This document shows, piece by piece, positions 27,751 to 38,125 of a stretch of DNA of 64,000 nt; position 1 is the first letter of the stretch; each line of letters begins with the position of its first letter. The stretch comes from Faecalibacillus intestinalis (GTDB lineage: Bacteria; Bacillota_I; Bacilli_A; Erysipelotrichales; Coprobacillaceae). The position numbers were made by a program, and so were the translations under genes. The DNA lies in contig NZ_PYLQ01000004.1 in NCBI RefSeq assembly GCF_003024685.1, positions 122,727-186,726 of the forward strand, written 5' to 3'. The notes under the pieces are model-generated. The model did no database searches, was not told the DNA's origin, and was given only the letters and a program-made list of their open reading frames with translations.

Positions 27751-29026
27751 GTTCATGTCCCCCACTTAAATGATTTTCAATATGTGCCAAAATATTTTCT
27801 AATGGCACAACTTCTTGTTCTTTATCATGATTACATTTAATATTAACCACTTCATTTTTTACTTCTTCTTCCCCTAAAATAATAGAGAAATGTGCATTAA
27901 AACGATCTGCTGATTTAAATTGTCCTTTTAAGCCACGAGATACATGATCCATTTCACATGTAAAGCCATTTGCTCTTAACATCGCAATAATTTGCATAGC
28001 AAGATCTTTTGCTTCTTCGCCTAAAGGCATAATATAACAATCTAAACCATCTTCGTCTTCATCTTCTTCATCATCTAAAGCAAGAAGAAGTCTTTCCATA
28101 CCAAAGGCAAAACCAACACCTGGTGTTGCTGGTCCACCAATTTCTTCAATTAAACCATTGTAGCGTCCGCCACCACCAACAGTAGCTCCCGCACCTAATT
28201 TTGGATCATCAGAAATAATTTCAAAAACAGTATGAGAATAATAATCTAATCCTCTTACTAAGTTTGTATCGATGACATAATCAATTTCTAAATCATCTAA
28301 TAAAGTACATACTTTATCAAAATGATTTTTAGCACTTTCGCTTAAATAATCAATTGTTTTCGGTGCTGTTTTCATAGCTGGATGTTTCGCATCCACTTTG
28401 CAATCTAAAATACGTAAAGGATTCTTTTCAAAACGTGCTTTACAATCTCCACATAATTCATCTAAATGATCCCTAAAATGATCTTTTAAAGCTTCACGAT
28501 AAGCATCTCTTGATTCATTATCACCTAAAGAGTTGATATGAAGTGTGACATTTTGAAGTCCTAATGCTTCAACAACAGTCACTGCCATAAGCATACATTC
28601 AACATCTACATAAGGTGATTCAACACCTAACATTTCTACCCCAAATTGGTGGAATTGTCTTTGTCGACCATTTTGAGGTCTTTCATATCTAAACATTGGT
28701 CCCATATAATAAACTTTTTGTAGTTTTTCTGGTAAACCATACATTTTATTTTCTACATAAGCTCTTGCAATACCAGAAGTTCCTTCTGGTCTAAGGGAAA
28801 TATATCTTCCTTTTTTATCTTGGAAAGTATACATTTCTTTAGAAACGACATCACTTGTATCCCCCACAGCTCTGTTAAATAATTCAGCATGTTCAAAAAT
28901 TGGTGTTCTCATTTCTTTAACATTATAATTAGCAGCAATTGTTCTTAACAATTGTTCTAATTTAATCCATTTTTCACTTTGTCCAGGTAAAATATCTACC
29001 GTACCTCTTGGTGCACTATATCCCAT
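27743..29026 (-). CDS. hisS: Histidyl-tRNA synthetase
   Basis: A 427-residue class II synthetase. The N-terminal [10 protein letters not shown], motif 2 [16 protein letters not shown], the histidine-A motif [11 protein letters not shown] and motif 3 [10 protein letters not shown] are all present, followed by the C-terminal anticodon domain. It is the first gene after the T-box leader and is followed by aspS and an M24 peptidase. The ATG has AAGGAGG. Confidence 0.96.
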   Translation of the reverse strand: MGYSAPRGTVDILPGQSEKWIKLEQLLRTIAANYNVKEMRTPIFEHAELFNRAVGDTSDVVSKEMYTFQDKKGRYISLRPEGTSGIARAYVENKMYGLPEKLQKVYYMGPMFRYERPQNGRQRQFHQFGVEMLGVESPYVDVECMLMAVTVVEALGLQNVTLHINSLGDNESRDAYREALKDHFRDHLDELCGDCKARFEKNPLRILDCKVDAKHPAMKTAPKTIDYLSESAKNHFDKVCTLLDDLEIDYVIDTNLVRGLDYYSHTVFEIISDDPKLGAGATVGGGGRYNGLIEEIGGPATPGVGFAFGMERLLLALDDEEDEDEDGLDCYIMPLGEEAKDLAMQIIAMLRANGFTCEMDHVSRGLKGQFKSADRFNAHFSIILGEEEVKNEVVNIKCNHDKEQEVVPLENILAHIENHLSGGHEHE

Positions 29027-29049
29027 TATTTTTCCTCCTTAAAAATATA

Positions 29050-29243
29050 AAAACGCCCCTCTAAGGACGTTTCAACGCGGTACCACCTTAATTCGTATTT
29101 TCATACGCACTTTCATCTTAACGCGATTAACGATTACTCTTTTCAAGTAATTCCTCACAAGTGTCCCATAGCTTCCATACAAAGATTTTCACCAGCCATC
29201 TTCTCTCTAACTATTTCCACTATTTAATCTTGCTCAATGGATT
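29050..29243 (-). promoter_or_regulatory. T-box riboswitch of hisS-aspS, specifier GACAC
   Basis: The T-box sequence AAGGTGGTACCGCG (29089-29076) is followed by a terminator AAACGTCC / GGGGCGTTT with T-run (29073-29050). In stem I a lower helix GCAAG/CUUGU and upper helix AUAGU/GCUAU leave GGGACA on the 3' side of the loop. That register gives GAC (Asp, 29165-29163). The overlapping triplet CAC (His, 29163-29161) shares its first C. Both cognate synthetases are in the operon. Confidence 0.92.
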
Positions 29244-29249
29244 ACAAAG

Positions 29250-29278
29250 ATTATATAAAATAATGACTAAAAAATCAA
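29250..29278 (-). promoter_or_regulatory. Sigma-A promoter of the hisS operon
   Basis: TTGATT (29278-29273), 17-base spacer, TATAAT (29255-29250) on the minus strand, just before the T-box leader. Confidence 0.75.
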
Positions 29279-29339
29279 TTCCTATTTCTAGCATCTATAG
29301 TATACCACGTTTTTTAATCATTTATGTCTCAAATTTGTC

Positions 29340-29597
29340 TCATTTTTGTTCCATTTTTGAAAGACGATACTCTTCTACAATAAATTGTGACAGATCTTCT
29401 TTTAAACTATGGTTATCATAATAAACAAGACGTGTTTTCTTCTTTCTAGCAATATCATTCAATTTTAAAAGATAACTTTCAACAGGTTTTATTTTTTCAT
29501 TTTGACTATAAACAACAAGAAGCTGATAGAAATGTTCTACCAGCTTTTTACCAACTTGATCATTATATAAAATATAAATTGCTTGACGATCAATCAT
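29340..29597 (-). CDS. Unknown 85-residue protein at end of purine operon
   Basis: I do not recognise this small protein. It is hydrophilic, with an N-terminal IYILYNDQ segment, a mid-part of helical, basic character (ARKKKTRLVYYD) and an acidic end. There is no signal peptide, no transmembrane helix and no Cys pair. Its ATG overlaps the purB stop as TAATG, so it should be translated by coupling in the purine operon. That makes it a real gene rather than a chance reading frame. A link to purine metabolism is only inferred from position. Confidence 0.6.
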   Translation of the reverse strand: MIDRQAIYILYNDQVGKKLVEHFYQLLVVYSQNEKIKPVESYLLKLNDIARKKKTRLVYYDNHSLKEDLSQFIVEEYRLSKMEQK

Positions 29598-30976
29598 TAT
29601 AAATCAATATCACATAAGTTAGAAGCATATCCAATATAGCTTGCAGGTGTCATATCTAGTAAAGTTTGACGATCTTCATCTGATAAAACATCTAATCCTT
29701 TCGCAAATTCCATAATTGCTTCTTGTGAAATATTTTTACCTCTTGTAAGTTCTTTTAATTGATCATAGGCATCAGAAATACCATATTTTCTAAGCATTGT
29801 TTGAATTGGTTCAGCAAGAACTTCCCATTTTTCATTTAAGTCAGCCGCAAGTTTATCTTTATTAACAACACATTTAGCTAAACCATTTGTTGTTTCACTA
29901 ATTGCTTGTAAAGAATATCCAAAAGCTAAACCAATATTTCTTTGACTTGAACTATCTGATAAATCTCTTTGCATACGTGATTTAGGTAATTTATTTGATA
30001 AACCAACACAAATATTATTAGACATATCAACATTTGCTTCTGAGTTTTCAAAACGAATTGGATTGACTTTATGAGGCATTGTACTACTTCCTACTTCTCC
30101 TTTTACAGGAATTTGTTTGAAGTATTCCATTGAAATGTATAACCACATATCAACATCAAAATCCACTAACACATTATTGAAATGACGAATACCATCTAAA
30201 ATATGACATGTATAATCATGGCTTTCAATTTGTGTTGTTAAAGGATTGTAAGTTAACCCTAAATATTCTTCTACAAATTTTTTATTAAGAATTTGCCAAT
30301 CTAATTGAGGGAATGCTGTTAAAATAGCACTATAGTTACCTGTTGCTCCATTAAATTTAGCTTTAATTTTAATATTTTCAATATTTTCAATGCTTGAAGT
30401 AAAACGATAAGCATAAACTTTAAATTCCTTACCAATTGTTGTTGGTGTAGCAGGTTGACCATGAGTATGAGCTAACATCGCATCATTTTTATGTTCAACT
30501 GCCCATTTATTAATAACAGCAGTAAATTCTTTTGCTTTCTTTAACCAAACATCATTTAAACCATGTTTGATCATACAAGCATAAGATGTATTATTAATAT
30601 CTTCTGAAGTACATCCAATATGAACAAAACTGATTAAATAATCATAACCCATATCTTTTAATTGATTTCCAATGAAATATTCTACTGCTTTAACATCATG
30701 CCTTGTAACAGCTTCAATATCTTTGATTGCTTTAAAAGAATCATAATTGAAATCTTTTGAAATAGCTTCGATTTGTCCTAAGTTATCTTTGTCAAATGTA
30801 GAAAGAACATCACTTTCTACATTTTCAATTAAGAATTTTAACCATTGAATTTCAACAAAAACACGATATTTCACTAAAGCATATTCAGAAAAATATTCAC
30901 CTAAAGCATCTTTAATACCTGCATAACGTCCATCTAAAGGACTTAATGTAAAACATTCAAATTGTTGTTTATCCAT
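29597..30976 (-). CDS. purB: Adenylosuccinate lyase (E. coli-type)
   Basis: PurB cleaves SAICAR and adenylosuccinate, releasing fumarate. At 459 residues, with SPLDGRYA near the N-terminus and the flexible signature loop GSSTMPHKVNPIRFE, it follows the long E. coli-type subfamily. The start at 30976 is eight bases after AGGTGG. It follows purL by one base and overlaps a small unknown gene at its 3' end. Confidence 0.95.
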   Translation of the reverse strand: MDKQQFECFTLSPLDGRYAGIKDALGEYFSEYALVKYRVFVEIQWLKFLIENVESDVLSTFDKDNLGQIEAISKDFNYDSFKAIKDIEAVTRHDVKAVEYFIGNQLKDMGYDYLISFVHIGCTSEDINNTSYACMIKHGLNDVWLKKAKEFTAVINKWAVEHKNDAMLAHTHGQPATPTTIGKEFKVYAYRFTSSIENIENIKIKAKFNGATGNYSAILTAFPQLDWQILNKKFVEEYLGLTYNPLTTQIESHDYTCHILDGIRHFNNVLVDFDVDMWLYISMEYFKQIPVKGEVGSSTMPHKVNPIRFENSEANVDMSNNICVGLSNKLPKSRMQRDLSDSSSQRNIGLAFGYSLQAISETTNGLAKCVVNKDKLAADLNEKWEVLAEPIQTMLRKYGISDAYDQLKELTRGKNISQEAIMEFAKGLDVLSDEDRQTLLDMTPASYIGYASNLCDIDL

Positions 30977-30977
30977 T

Positions 30978-33900
30978 CTATTTACCACCTCTAAAATAAT
31001 TTACACCAGCTTCAAATAATTTTTGATCCATTTCACCATAAACATTTTTAAAACGGTTTTCGCCTTGACGTTCACTATGTCCCATCTTACCAAGAACACG
31101 ACCATCACGAGAAACAATACCTTCAATAGCATACATTGAACCATTTGGATTGTATGGTGTTTGCATTGTAACTTTACGATTAGGATCAACATATTGAGAG
31201 AATACTTGTCCATTAGCGAATAGTTCATCAATAACTTCTTTAGGAGCAACAAAACGTCCTTCTCCATGAGAAATAGGAATAACATGAACATCTCCCACAT
31301 TAACATTAGCAAGCCATGGTGATTTAACAGAACCAATACGTGTATCTACAAATTGAGATAAGTGACGACCAATCGTATTGAATGTAAGAGTAGCGTCATT
31401 TTCAGACATATCTCTAATTTCACCATATGGAAGTAATCCTAATTTAATAAGTGCTTGGAATCCATTACAAATACCAATCATTAAACCATCTCTATTATCT
31501 AATAAATCACTAATTGCTGCTTTTAATCTTGGATTTCTTAAAACTGTTGCAATAAATTTACCTGAACCTTCAGGTTCATCACCAGCAGAGAATCCTCCTG
31601 GTAGCATCACAATATTAGCACGTTTGATGGCATTTTCCAATTCATCAATCGATGTTTTTAACATTTCTTCTGTTTTATTTCTAATTAAGACAAGTTCAAC
31701 CTTAGCCCCTGCTTTTTCAAAAGCACGTTTTGAATCATATTCGCAATTTGTTCCTGGGAACACTGGAATAACAACTAATGGTGTTTCAATATATTGTTTT
31801 GCTTTTAAAGTTGATCTTGTTTTACATTCCGCAACTTTAATATCTTGTGTAGGTGCTTTTTCTCTTGTTGGATAAACACTTTCTAATGGTGCTTTATTGA
31901 TTGCATAAGCTTCTTGAATAGAAATTGTATCCATTCCATAAGAGAATTTTTCACTATCATTTAAAGTAGCCACTACTCTATAATCTAAACCTACTAGATC
32001 TTTTTCTGATTTCACTTCAACAATAATATTTCCATAATTCTTTTCAACATAAGAAGCAAGTGAATAATCTGTATTGAAAGCAGCTCCTAAACCATTACCA
32101 AAGGACATTTTACAAACAGCTTCAATCACACCACCATCTTTAACTGTATATGCAGAATAAATTTTCTTTTGTTTCATTAAATCTTGGATAGCATTATATT
32201 GTTTTTGTAAATGATCAAAATCAAAGACTTTAAATTGATCTTTTTTAATTTGAACTTCTGCTAAAATATGTCCCGCTTCTTTTGCTTCTGGTGTCATAAC
32301 ATCATGAACATCACTTGCTGTAATGGCAAAAGAAACAAGTGTTGGTGGAACCGAAATATTTTCAAATGTTCCTGACATTGAATCTTTACCACCAATTGAT
32401 GGAAGTTTTAATTCTTGTTGAACACGATTAGCTCCAAGTAAAGCAGCTAATGGTTTACCCCAACGTTTTGGATCATCTAATAATTTTTCAAAATATTCTT
32501 GGAATGAAAAACGAATTGTATGATAGTTTCCACCCATGGCAACGATCTTAGCAACACTTTCAACAACGGCATACATTGCTCCATGATATGGTGACCATTT
32601 AGAAATCTTAGGATTATACCCATAAGCCATTAAAGAAGCAGTTGTTGTTTCTTTTCCTAAAACAGGAATTAAAGCAGCCATACCTTCTGTTTCTGTGTGA
32701 TATGTACGTCCACCATAAGGAGATAAAACTGTACCATTTCCAATAGATGAGTCAAATCTTTCAACAAGACCTTTTTGTGAAGCAACAGATAATCTTGATA
32801 ATACTTCTTTTGTTGTACCAACAAAATCATTTCTTTCTTCTTCATCAAAAGGTGTACTTTCAAAGTTTGGTAACTCAACTTCAATATTTTGATAACGTTT
32901 TGCCCCTGCAGCATCTAAGAAATCACGAGAAATATTAACAATATCTTTACCCATGTGCTTCATTACTAAACGATTTGTATCTGTAACAGTTGCCACTTGA
33001 ACAACTTCTAAGTTTTCTTTTGCACATTCTTCTTTAATGAAATCAACATCATAGTCATTGACAACAATAGCCATACGTTCTTGTGATTCACTAATAGCAA
33101 GTTCTGTACCTGTTAAACCATCATATTTTTTCAAAACAGCATCTAAATCAATATCAAGCCCTGGAGCAAGTTCACCAACGGCAACACAAACCCCACCAGC
33201 TCCAAAGTCATTACATCTAACAACTTTTTCTGAGACTGCTTTATTTCTAAATAATCTTTGAATTTTTCTTTCTTCTACAGGATTTCCTTTTTGAACTTCA
33301 GCACCTGCTGTTTCAATAGATTTTACGTCATGTGATTTTGAAGAACCGGTAGCACCACCAATCCCATCACGTCCTGTGCGTCCCCCAATTAATAAGACGA
33401 TTTGTCCATTTTGTGGTTCTAAACGTTTTACTTGTTCTTTTGGTGCAGCAGCCACAACAGCTCCTACTTCCATACGTTTAGCGATATAACCTTCATCGTA
33501 AATTTCATGAACATAACCTGTTGTTAACCCGATTTGATTACCATAACTTGAAAAACCATGAGCAGCTTCTTGACAAATTTTTCTTTGTGGTAATTTACCT
33601 GGCGTTGTTTCTGCCAATGTTTTTCTTGGATCACCTGCTCCAGTAATACGCATTGATTGGTAAACATAAGCACGTCCTGAAAGTGGGTCACGAATAGCTC
33701 CACCTAAACATGTTGCAGCTCCCCCAAATGGTTCAATTTCTGTAGGGTGGTTATGTGTTTCATTTTTGAACATTAATAACCATTGTTCATCTCCTTGATT
33801 TGTATGAACAGTAATTTCAATAGAACATGCATTAATTTCTTCAGAAACTTCCATATCATCAAGATATCCTTTTTTACGAAGTTCTTTCATTGAAATAGTT

Positions 33901-34733
33901 GCAAGATCCATTAAAGTAAGAGGTCTTGTTGTATTTACTCCATAAACGGCATGTCTGCTTGTTTTATAGCTTTCAATATCTTTTTCTAAGATTTCTTTAA
34001 AAGCACCATTTTGAATATCGATATCTGTAATAACTGTCGCAAATGTTGTATGACGACAATGATCAGACCAATATGTATCTAACACTTTGATTTCTGTTTC
34101 AGTAGGATCTCTATGTTCTTCATTTTTAAAGTAATCTTGAGTTACTTTTAAATCATCAAGATTCATAGCCATTCCATTATCTTTTAAGAATTGATTTAAT
34201 CCTGCTTCATCTAAATCATTAAATCCAGTTAAAGTTGGCACAGGTTTAATATCAGGTGTTTCATCATTTAAATGTTCTGGTTTTTCTAAAGAAGCAATTC
34301 TTTGATCAACTGGGTTAATTAAATAATGTTTGATTTGATTTAAAACATCTTCATTTTTATCAATGTCTACTACAATAAGTTTGGCACATCTTACTTTTGT
34401 TGAAGATGTTCCTGTTAGAATTTGGAAACATTGTTCGCATGAATCAGCACGTTGATCATATTGACCTGGTAAAAATTCAATTGCGAAAACAGATTCTTTT
34501 TCACTCATTGGAAATGTTTCATCATAAACATGATCCACCATTGGTTCAGCAAGAATTGTATTAATTCCTTGTTGTAAGATTTCTTCACTAATTCCTTGTA
34601 CATCATAACGATGAACAATACGAAGTGAATGAATCGTTAAACCTAATTGTTCAACGAGGTTGGTTTGAATTTCATGCGCTTCTGTTGCGTATTCTTTTCT
34701 TTTTTCTACATAAATTCTTCTTACATTTGTCAT
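30978..34733 (-). CDS. purL: Phosphoribosylformylglycinamidine synthase, single-chain
   Basis: This 1251-residue enzyme makes FGAM from FGAR, ATP and glutamine. It is a large single-chain form: an N-terminal PurS-like part, two AIRS-type ATP domains (KNETHNHPTEIEPFGGAATC, GGRTGRDGIGGATGSS), and a C-terminal glutaminase with nucleophile Cys in IGICNGFQAL and the SHGEGRF histidine. Bacilli split these into PurS, PurQ and PurL. No separate purS or purQ is expected, and none is present. Confidence 0.95.
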   Translation of the reverse strand: MTNVRRIYVEKRKEYATEAHEIQTNLVEQLGLTIHSLRIVHRYDVQGISEEILQQGINTILAEPMVDHVYDETFPMSEKESVFAIEFLPGQYDQRADSCEQCFQILTGTSSTKVRCAKLIVVDIDKNEDVLNQIKHYLINPVDQRIASLEKPEHLNDETPDIKPVPTLTGFNDLDEAGLNQFLKDNGMAMNLDDLKVTQDYFKNEEHRDPTETEIKVLDTYWSDHCRHTTFATVITDIDIQNGAFKEILEKDIESYKTSRHAVYGVNTTRPLTLMDLATISMKELRKKGYLDDMEVSEEINACSIEITVHTNQGDEQWLLMFKNETHNHPTEIEPFGGAATCLGGAIRDPLSGRAYVYQSMRITGAGDPRKTLAETTPGKLPQRKICQEAAHGFSSYGNQIGLTTGYVHEIYDEGYIAKRMEVGAVVAAAPKEQVKRLEPQNGQIVLLIGGRTGRDGIGGATGSSKSHDVKSIETAGAEVQKGNPVEERKIQRLFRNKAVSEKVVRCNDFGAGGVCVAVGELAPGLDIDLDAVLKKYDGLTGTELAISESQERMAIVVNDYDVDFIKEECAKENLEVVQVATVTDTNRLVMKHMGKDIVNISRDFLDAAGAKRYQNIEVELPNFESTPFDEEERNDFVGTTKEVLSRLSVASQKGLVERFDSSIGNGTVLSPYGGRTYHTETEGMAALIPVLGKETTTASLMAYGYNPKISKWSPYHGAMYAVVESVAKIVAMGGNYHTIRFSFQEYFEKLLDDPKRWGKPLAALLGANRVQQELKLPSIGGKDSMSGTFENISVPPTLVSFAITASDVHDVMTPEAKEAGHILAEVQIKKDQFKVFDFDHLQKQYNAIQDLMKQKKIYSAYTVKDGGVIEAVCKMSFGNGLGAAFNTDYSLASYVEKNYGNIIVEVKSEKDLVGLDYRVVATLNDSEKFSYGMDTISIQEAYAINKAPLESVYPTREKAPTQDIKVAECKTRSTLKAKQYIETPLVVIPVFPGTNCEYDSKRAFEKAGAKVELVLIRNKTEEMLKTSIDELENAIKRANIVMLPGGFSAGDEPEGSGKFIATVLRNPRLKAAISDLLDNRDGLMIGICNGFQALIKLGLLPYGEIRDMSENDATLTFNTIGRHLSQFVDTRIGSVKSPWLANVNVGDVHVIPISHGEGRFVAPKEVIDELFANGQVFSQYVDPNRKVTMQTPYNPNGSMYAIEGIVSRDGRVLGKMGHSERQGENRFKNVYGEMDQKLFEAGVNYFRGGK

Positions 34734-34744
34734 AGAGTTCTCTC

Positions 34745-35998
34745 CTATCTAAGTCCAATATCATGACGATAGTACATACCATCGAATGTAATAATTGTAG
34801 CAGTTTCATAGACTTTCGCAAGTGCTTCTTGTAAATTTGCTCCTCTTGCACACACATTTAAAACACGTCCACCATTTGTGACAAGTTTACCATCTTTTAA
34901 AGCTGTTCCCGCATGGAAAACAACAATATCATCACTTACTTTGTCAATATTTTTAATTTCAATTCCTTTTTCATATTTACCTGGATAACCTCCACTTGCA
35001 AGTACAAGACAAGCCACGTGGTCATCTGACCATTTAACATCTACTTGATCTAAAGTATAAGTCGCACAAGCATCCATGATTTCATAAAGATCACTTTCTA
35101 AACGAAGAAGGATTGATTGTGTTTCAGGATCACCAAAACGGACATTAAATTCAAGAACTTTTGCTTGATTATTTTCAATCATTAAACCAATGAAAACAAC
35201 TCCACGATAGTCCATTTGATCTTCTTTAAGTCCTTGCATAAATGGATCAAGAATATCTTTTTTTAAGACTTCATCCATACCTTCTGGTAAAAATGGATTT
35301 GGAGAAACAGTTCCCATACCACCCGTATTAGGTCCTTTATTTCCATCAAAGATTTGTTTATGATCTTTTGCTGAAACCATTGGTACAATTGTTTTACCGT
35401 CTGTAAAACAAAGTAAAGAACATTCAAATCCTGTTAAGAATTCTTCTAATACAACTTTACTTCCGGCACCATCTAAAGCACCATCAACCATCATTTCTTT
35501 TAAAGTAGAAATGGCATCTTCTTTATTTTCAACAATAACAACACCTTTTCCAGCAGCTAAACCATCTGCTTTGATTACTAACGGAAAATCAAAGTGATCA
35601 ACTTCTTTACAAGCTTTTTCAAAGTCTGTGACTTCAACATATTTTGCTGTAGGAATATGATGTCTAATCATAAAATCTTTAGAGAAAGCTTTGCTTCCTT
35701 CTAAAGTTGCTGCTTTTTTTTGAGGGCCAAAAGCTTTATAACCTGCTTTTTCAATATCATCAGCAAGACCATTACATAAAGGAACTTCTGGACCAATAAC
35801 TGTTAAATCGATTTGATTCTTTTGAATAAAATCAACAATAAATTCATTATCTTCTACTGAACCTGGTACACACGTACCTAAACTTGCAATCCCAGGGTTT
35901 CCTGGAATTGCATAAAGTTCAGATACTTTTGGACTTTGTTTTAATTTATAAGCAATCGCATGTTCACGACCACCACTACCGATTACAAGAACTTTCAT
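34745..35998 (-). CDS. purD: Phosphoribosylamine--glycine ligase
   Basis: PurD (GARS) joins glycine to phosphoribosylamine. The 417-residue ATP-grasp enzyme shows GSGGREHA at the start (7-14), the ATP-binding KADGLAAGKGVVI region and FNVRFGDPETQ near the C-terminal half. It sits between purH and purL with short gaps (9 and 11 bases). The ATG has an AGGAGG site. Confidence 0.96.
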   Translation of the reverse strand: MKVLVIGSGGREHAIAYKLKQSPKVSELYAIPGNPGIASLGTCVPGSVEDNEFIVDFIQKNQIDLTVIGPEVPLCNGLADDIEKAGYKAFGPQKKAATLEGSKAFSKDFMIRHHIPTAKYVEVTDFEKACKEVDHFDFPLVIKADGLAAGKGVVIVENKEDAISTLKEMMVDGALDGAGSKVVLEEFLTGFECSLLCFTDGKTIVPMVSAKDHKQIFDGNKGPNTGGMGTVSPNPFLPEGMDEVLKKDILDPFMQGLKEDQMDYRGVVFIGLMIENNQAKVLEFNVRFGDPETQSILLRLESDLYEIMDACATYTLDQVDVKWSDDHVACLVLASGGYPGKYEKGIEIKNIDKVSDDIVVFHAGTALKDGKLVTNGGRVLNVCARGANLQEALAKVYETATIITFDGMYYRHDIGLR

Positions 35999-36007
35999 AT
36001 AAGCCTC

Positions 36008-37531
36008 CTAGTGTCTAAAGTGTCTATATCCGCTAAATACCATAGGGATATTTTTTTCATTACATAAATCAATTGAATCTTGATCTCTAATTGAACCACC
36101 TGGTTGAATAATTGCTTGAACACCTGCATCTGCAGCCACTTGAACACAGTCATTGAATGGGAAGAAAGCATCTGAAGCAAGTACTGAACCATTGAAATCT
36201 TTATCTGGATTATTATGAATAGCATTTTCTAAAGCCCATACTCTTGATGTTTGTCCTCCACCAATAGCAAGTGTTACACCATTTTTAACAATACAAATCG
36301 CATTTGATTTTACATATTTAACAACTTTCATACCAAATTCCATATCTGTAAGTTGTTCTTTTGTAGGTTGAACATTTGTTACAACTTTCATTTCATCAAT
36401 CATTTTTGTATTTAATTCTTGAACTAATACTTTTCCTTCAAGATATTTAATATCATATTTAGCACCACGTGCATCTAAATTTTTAAGTTTTAAAATACGT
36501 AAGTTTTTCTTTTTCTTTAAGATTTCTAAAGCATCATCATCAAAATCTGGTGCAGCTACGATTTCTAAGAAAATCTTATGCATTTGTTCAGCTGTTGCTT
36601 TATCAATTTTATAGTTAACAGCAACGATTCCACCAAAAATCGATTGAGGATCTGCTTCATAGGCCTTCATATAAGAATCATAACCTGTATTTCCAATAGC
36701 AACACCACAAGGAGTTGAATGTTTGATGGCTGCTGTAACGATTTGATTACCAAATTCTCTAACAAGTGCAACTGCTCCATATAAATCGTTTACATTGTTA
36801 AATGAAATTTCTTTACCATGAAGTTGTTCATAATCTAATAAAGATTTTTGAACATAACTATCTTCATATTTATTTGCTGCTTGTTGAGAGTTTTCGCCAT
36901 AACGTAAATGTTCTACTTTCTTTAATGAGAGATTTAATGTATCTGGGAATTGATCTCCAACTTGATCTGCAAAGTATCTTGAAATCATTGCATCATAAGC
37001 ACCTGTCATAGAGAATGCTTTATAGGCAAGATTCATTCTGAAATCAAAATCAGTTGTATCATTTTTAATCGCATCTAAAACATTGTCATAATCTTTTGGA
37101 TCCGTAACAATTAAAACATCTTTAAAATTTTTAGCTGCTGAACGAATCATTGATGGTCCACCAATATCAATATTTTCAATCATATCTGGTAAATCTTTAC
37201 CAGCTTTTAAAGCTTTTTCAAATTCATATAAGTTGACACATACTAAATCAATTGGATGAATACCATGTTTTTTAATTGTTTCAACATGACTAGGTAAATC
37301 ACGACGATATAAAAGTCCTCCATGAACCATTGGATGAAGTGTTTTAACACGTCCATCTAACATTTCAGGAAATCCTGTCACATCATCAATTGCAATACAA
37401 GAAACCCCATTTTCTTGTAAAACTTTCATTGTACCTCCTGTCGATACAATTTCAAAGCCTAATTCTACTAATCCTTTAGCAAAATCAACAACCCCATCTT
37501 TATTTGTAACTGAAATTAAAGCTCTTTTCAT
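36008..37531 (-). CDS. purH: Bifunctional AICAR transformylase / IMP cyclohydrolase
   Basis: PurH carries out the last two steps to IMP and consumes 10-formyl-THF. The 507-residue protein has the N-terminal MGS-like cyclohydrolase domain (SVTNKDGVVDFAKGL, STGGT) and the C-terminal transformylase with KHSTPCG and the PGGSIRD loop. Its substrate ZMP is the ligand of the riboswitch leading this operon. The ATG directly follows the purN stop (TAAATG). Confidence 0.96.
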   Translation of the reverse strand: MKRALISVTNKDGVVDFAKGLVELGFEIVSTGGTMKVLQENGVSCIAIDDVTGFPEMLDGRVKTLHPMVHGGLLYRRDLPSHVETIKKHGIHPIDLVCVNLYEFEKALKAGKDLPDMIENIDIGGPSMIRSAAKNFKDVLIVTDPKDYDNVLDAIKNDTTDFDFRMNLAYKAFSMTGAYDAMISRYFADQVGDQFPDTLNLSLKKVEHLRYGENSQQAANKYEDSYVQKSLLDYEQLHGKEISFNNVNDLYGAVALVREFGNQIVTAAIKHSTPCGVAIGNTGYDSYMKAYEADPQSIFGGIVAVNYKIDKATAEQMHKIFLEIVAAPDFDDDALEILKKKKNLRILKLKNLDARGAKYDIKYLEGKVLVQELNTKMIDEMKVVTNVQPTKEQLTDMEFGMKVVKYVKSNAICIVKNGVTLAIGGGQTSRVWALENAIHNNPDKDFNGSVLASDAFFPFNDCVQVAADAGVQAIIQPGGSIRDQDSIDLCNEKNIPMVFSGYRHFRH

Positions 37532-38125
37532 TTAAATTACCTTTGCCTTTCCATCAATTATTTTTATCTTATTATCACAATATAGCCCTACAACTTCTGG
37601 TAGTAATTTATGTTCAATCTCTAACACCCTTTTTTGAATATCCTCAGCTGTGTCTAAATCCGATATATCACAAGCAACTTGTTTAATAATCGGTCCCCCA
37701 TCGACAATATTTGAAACAAAGTGCACGGTTGCCCCCGAAACCTTTGCACCACGTTGTAATACAGCTTCATGAACATGCATTCCATACATTCCTGGTCCAC
37801 AAAAAGAAGGAATAAGAGAAGGATGAATGTTCATAATTTTATTTGGATATGCATCGATTAACTCATCCGTTAAAATTGCTAGATAACCAGCCAATACAAT
37901 AAAATCAATATTTCTTTCTTTTAACATCTTTACAATCAAAGCATCATCTTTTTTAACAACTGTCGTTTCAATACCAGCATCTTTAGCTCTTTGTAAACCA
38001 TAAGCCTTTTGACGATTCGAAAGAACAAGGGCGATTTCGCCATTGATCTTTCCTTCGTTTTTAGCATCAATAATAGATTGTAAATCTGTTCCCCCGCCAG
38101 AGACAAAGACTGCAAATTTTAGCAT
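37532..38125 (-). CDS. purN: Phosphoribosylglycinamide formyltransferase
   Basis: PurN formylates GAR using 10-formyl-THF. The 197-residue protein has the GGTDLQSI phosphate motif (about 11-18), the folate-binding loop around LAGYLAIL, catalytic [10 protein letters not shown] and the Asp in VDGGPII. It overlaps purM by 7 bases and abuts purH. Confidence 0.95.
   Translation of the reverse strand: MLKFAVFVSGGGTDLQSIIDAKNEGKINGEIALVLSNRQKAYGLQRAKDAGIETTVVKKDDALIVKMLKERNIDFIVLAGYLAILTDELIDAYPNKIMNIHPSLIPSFCGPGMYGMHVHEAVLQRGAKVSGATVHFVSNIVDGGPIIKQVACDISDLDTAEDIQKRVLEIEHKLLPEVVGLYCDNKIKIIDGKAKVI

Noticed and set aside
29161..29421. 86-codon plus-strand frame across the hisS T-box
   Set aside because: Covers a structured leader, its promoter and the unknown gene's end; no homology seen.
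31378..31875. 165-codon plus-strand frame inside purL
   Set aside because: Antisense to the conserved glutaminase part of purL; composition reflects the complement of purL codons.
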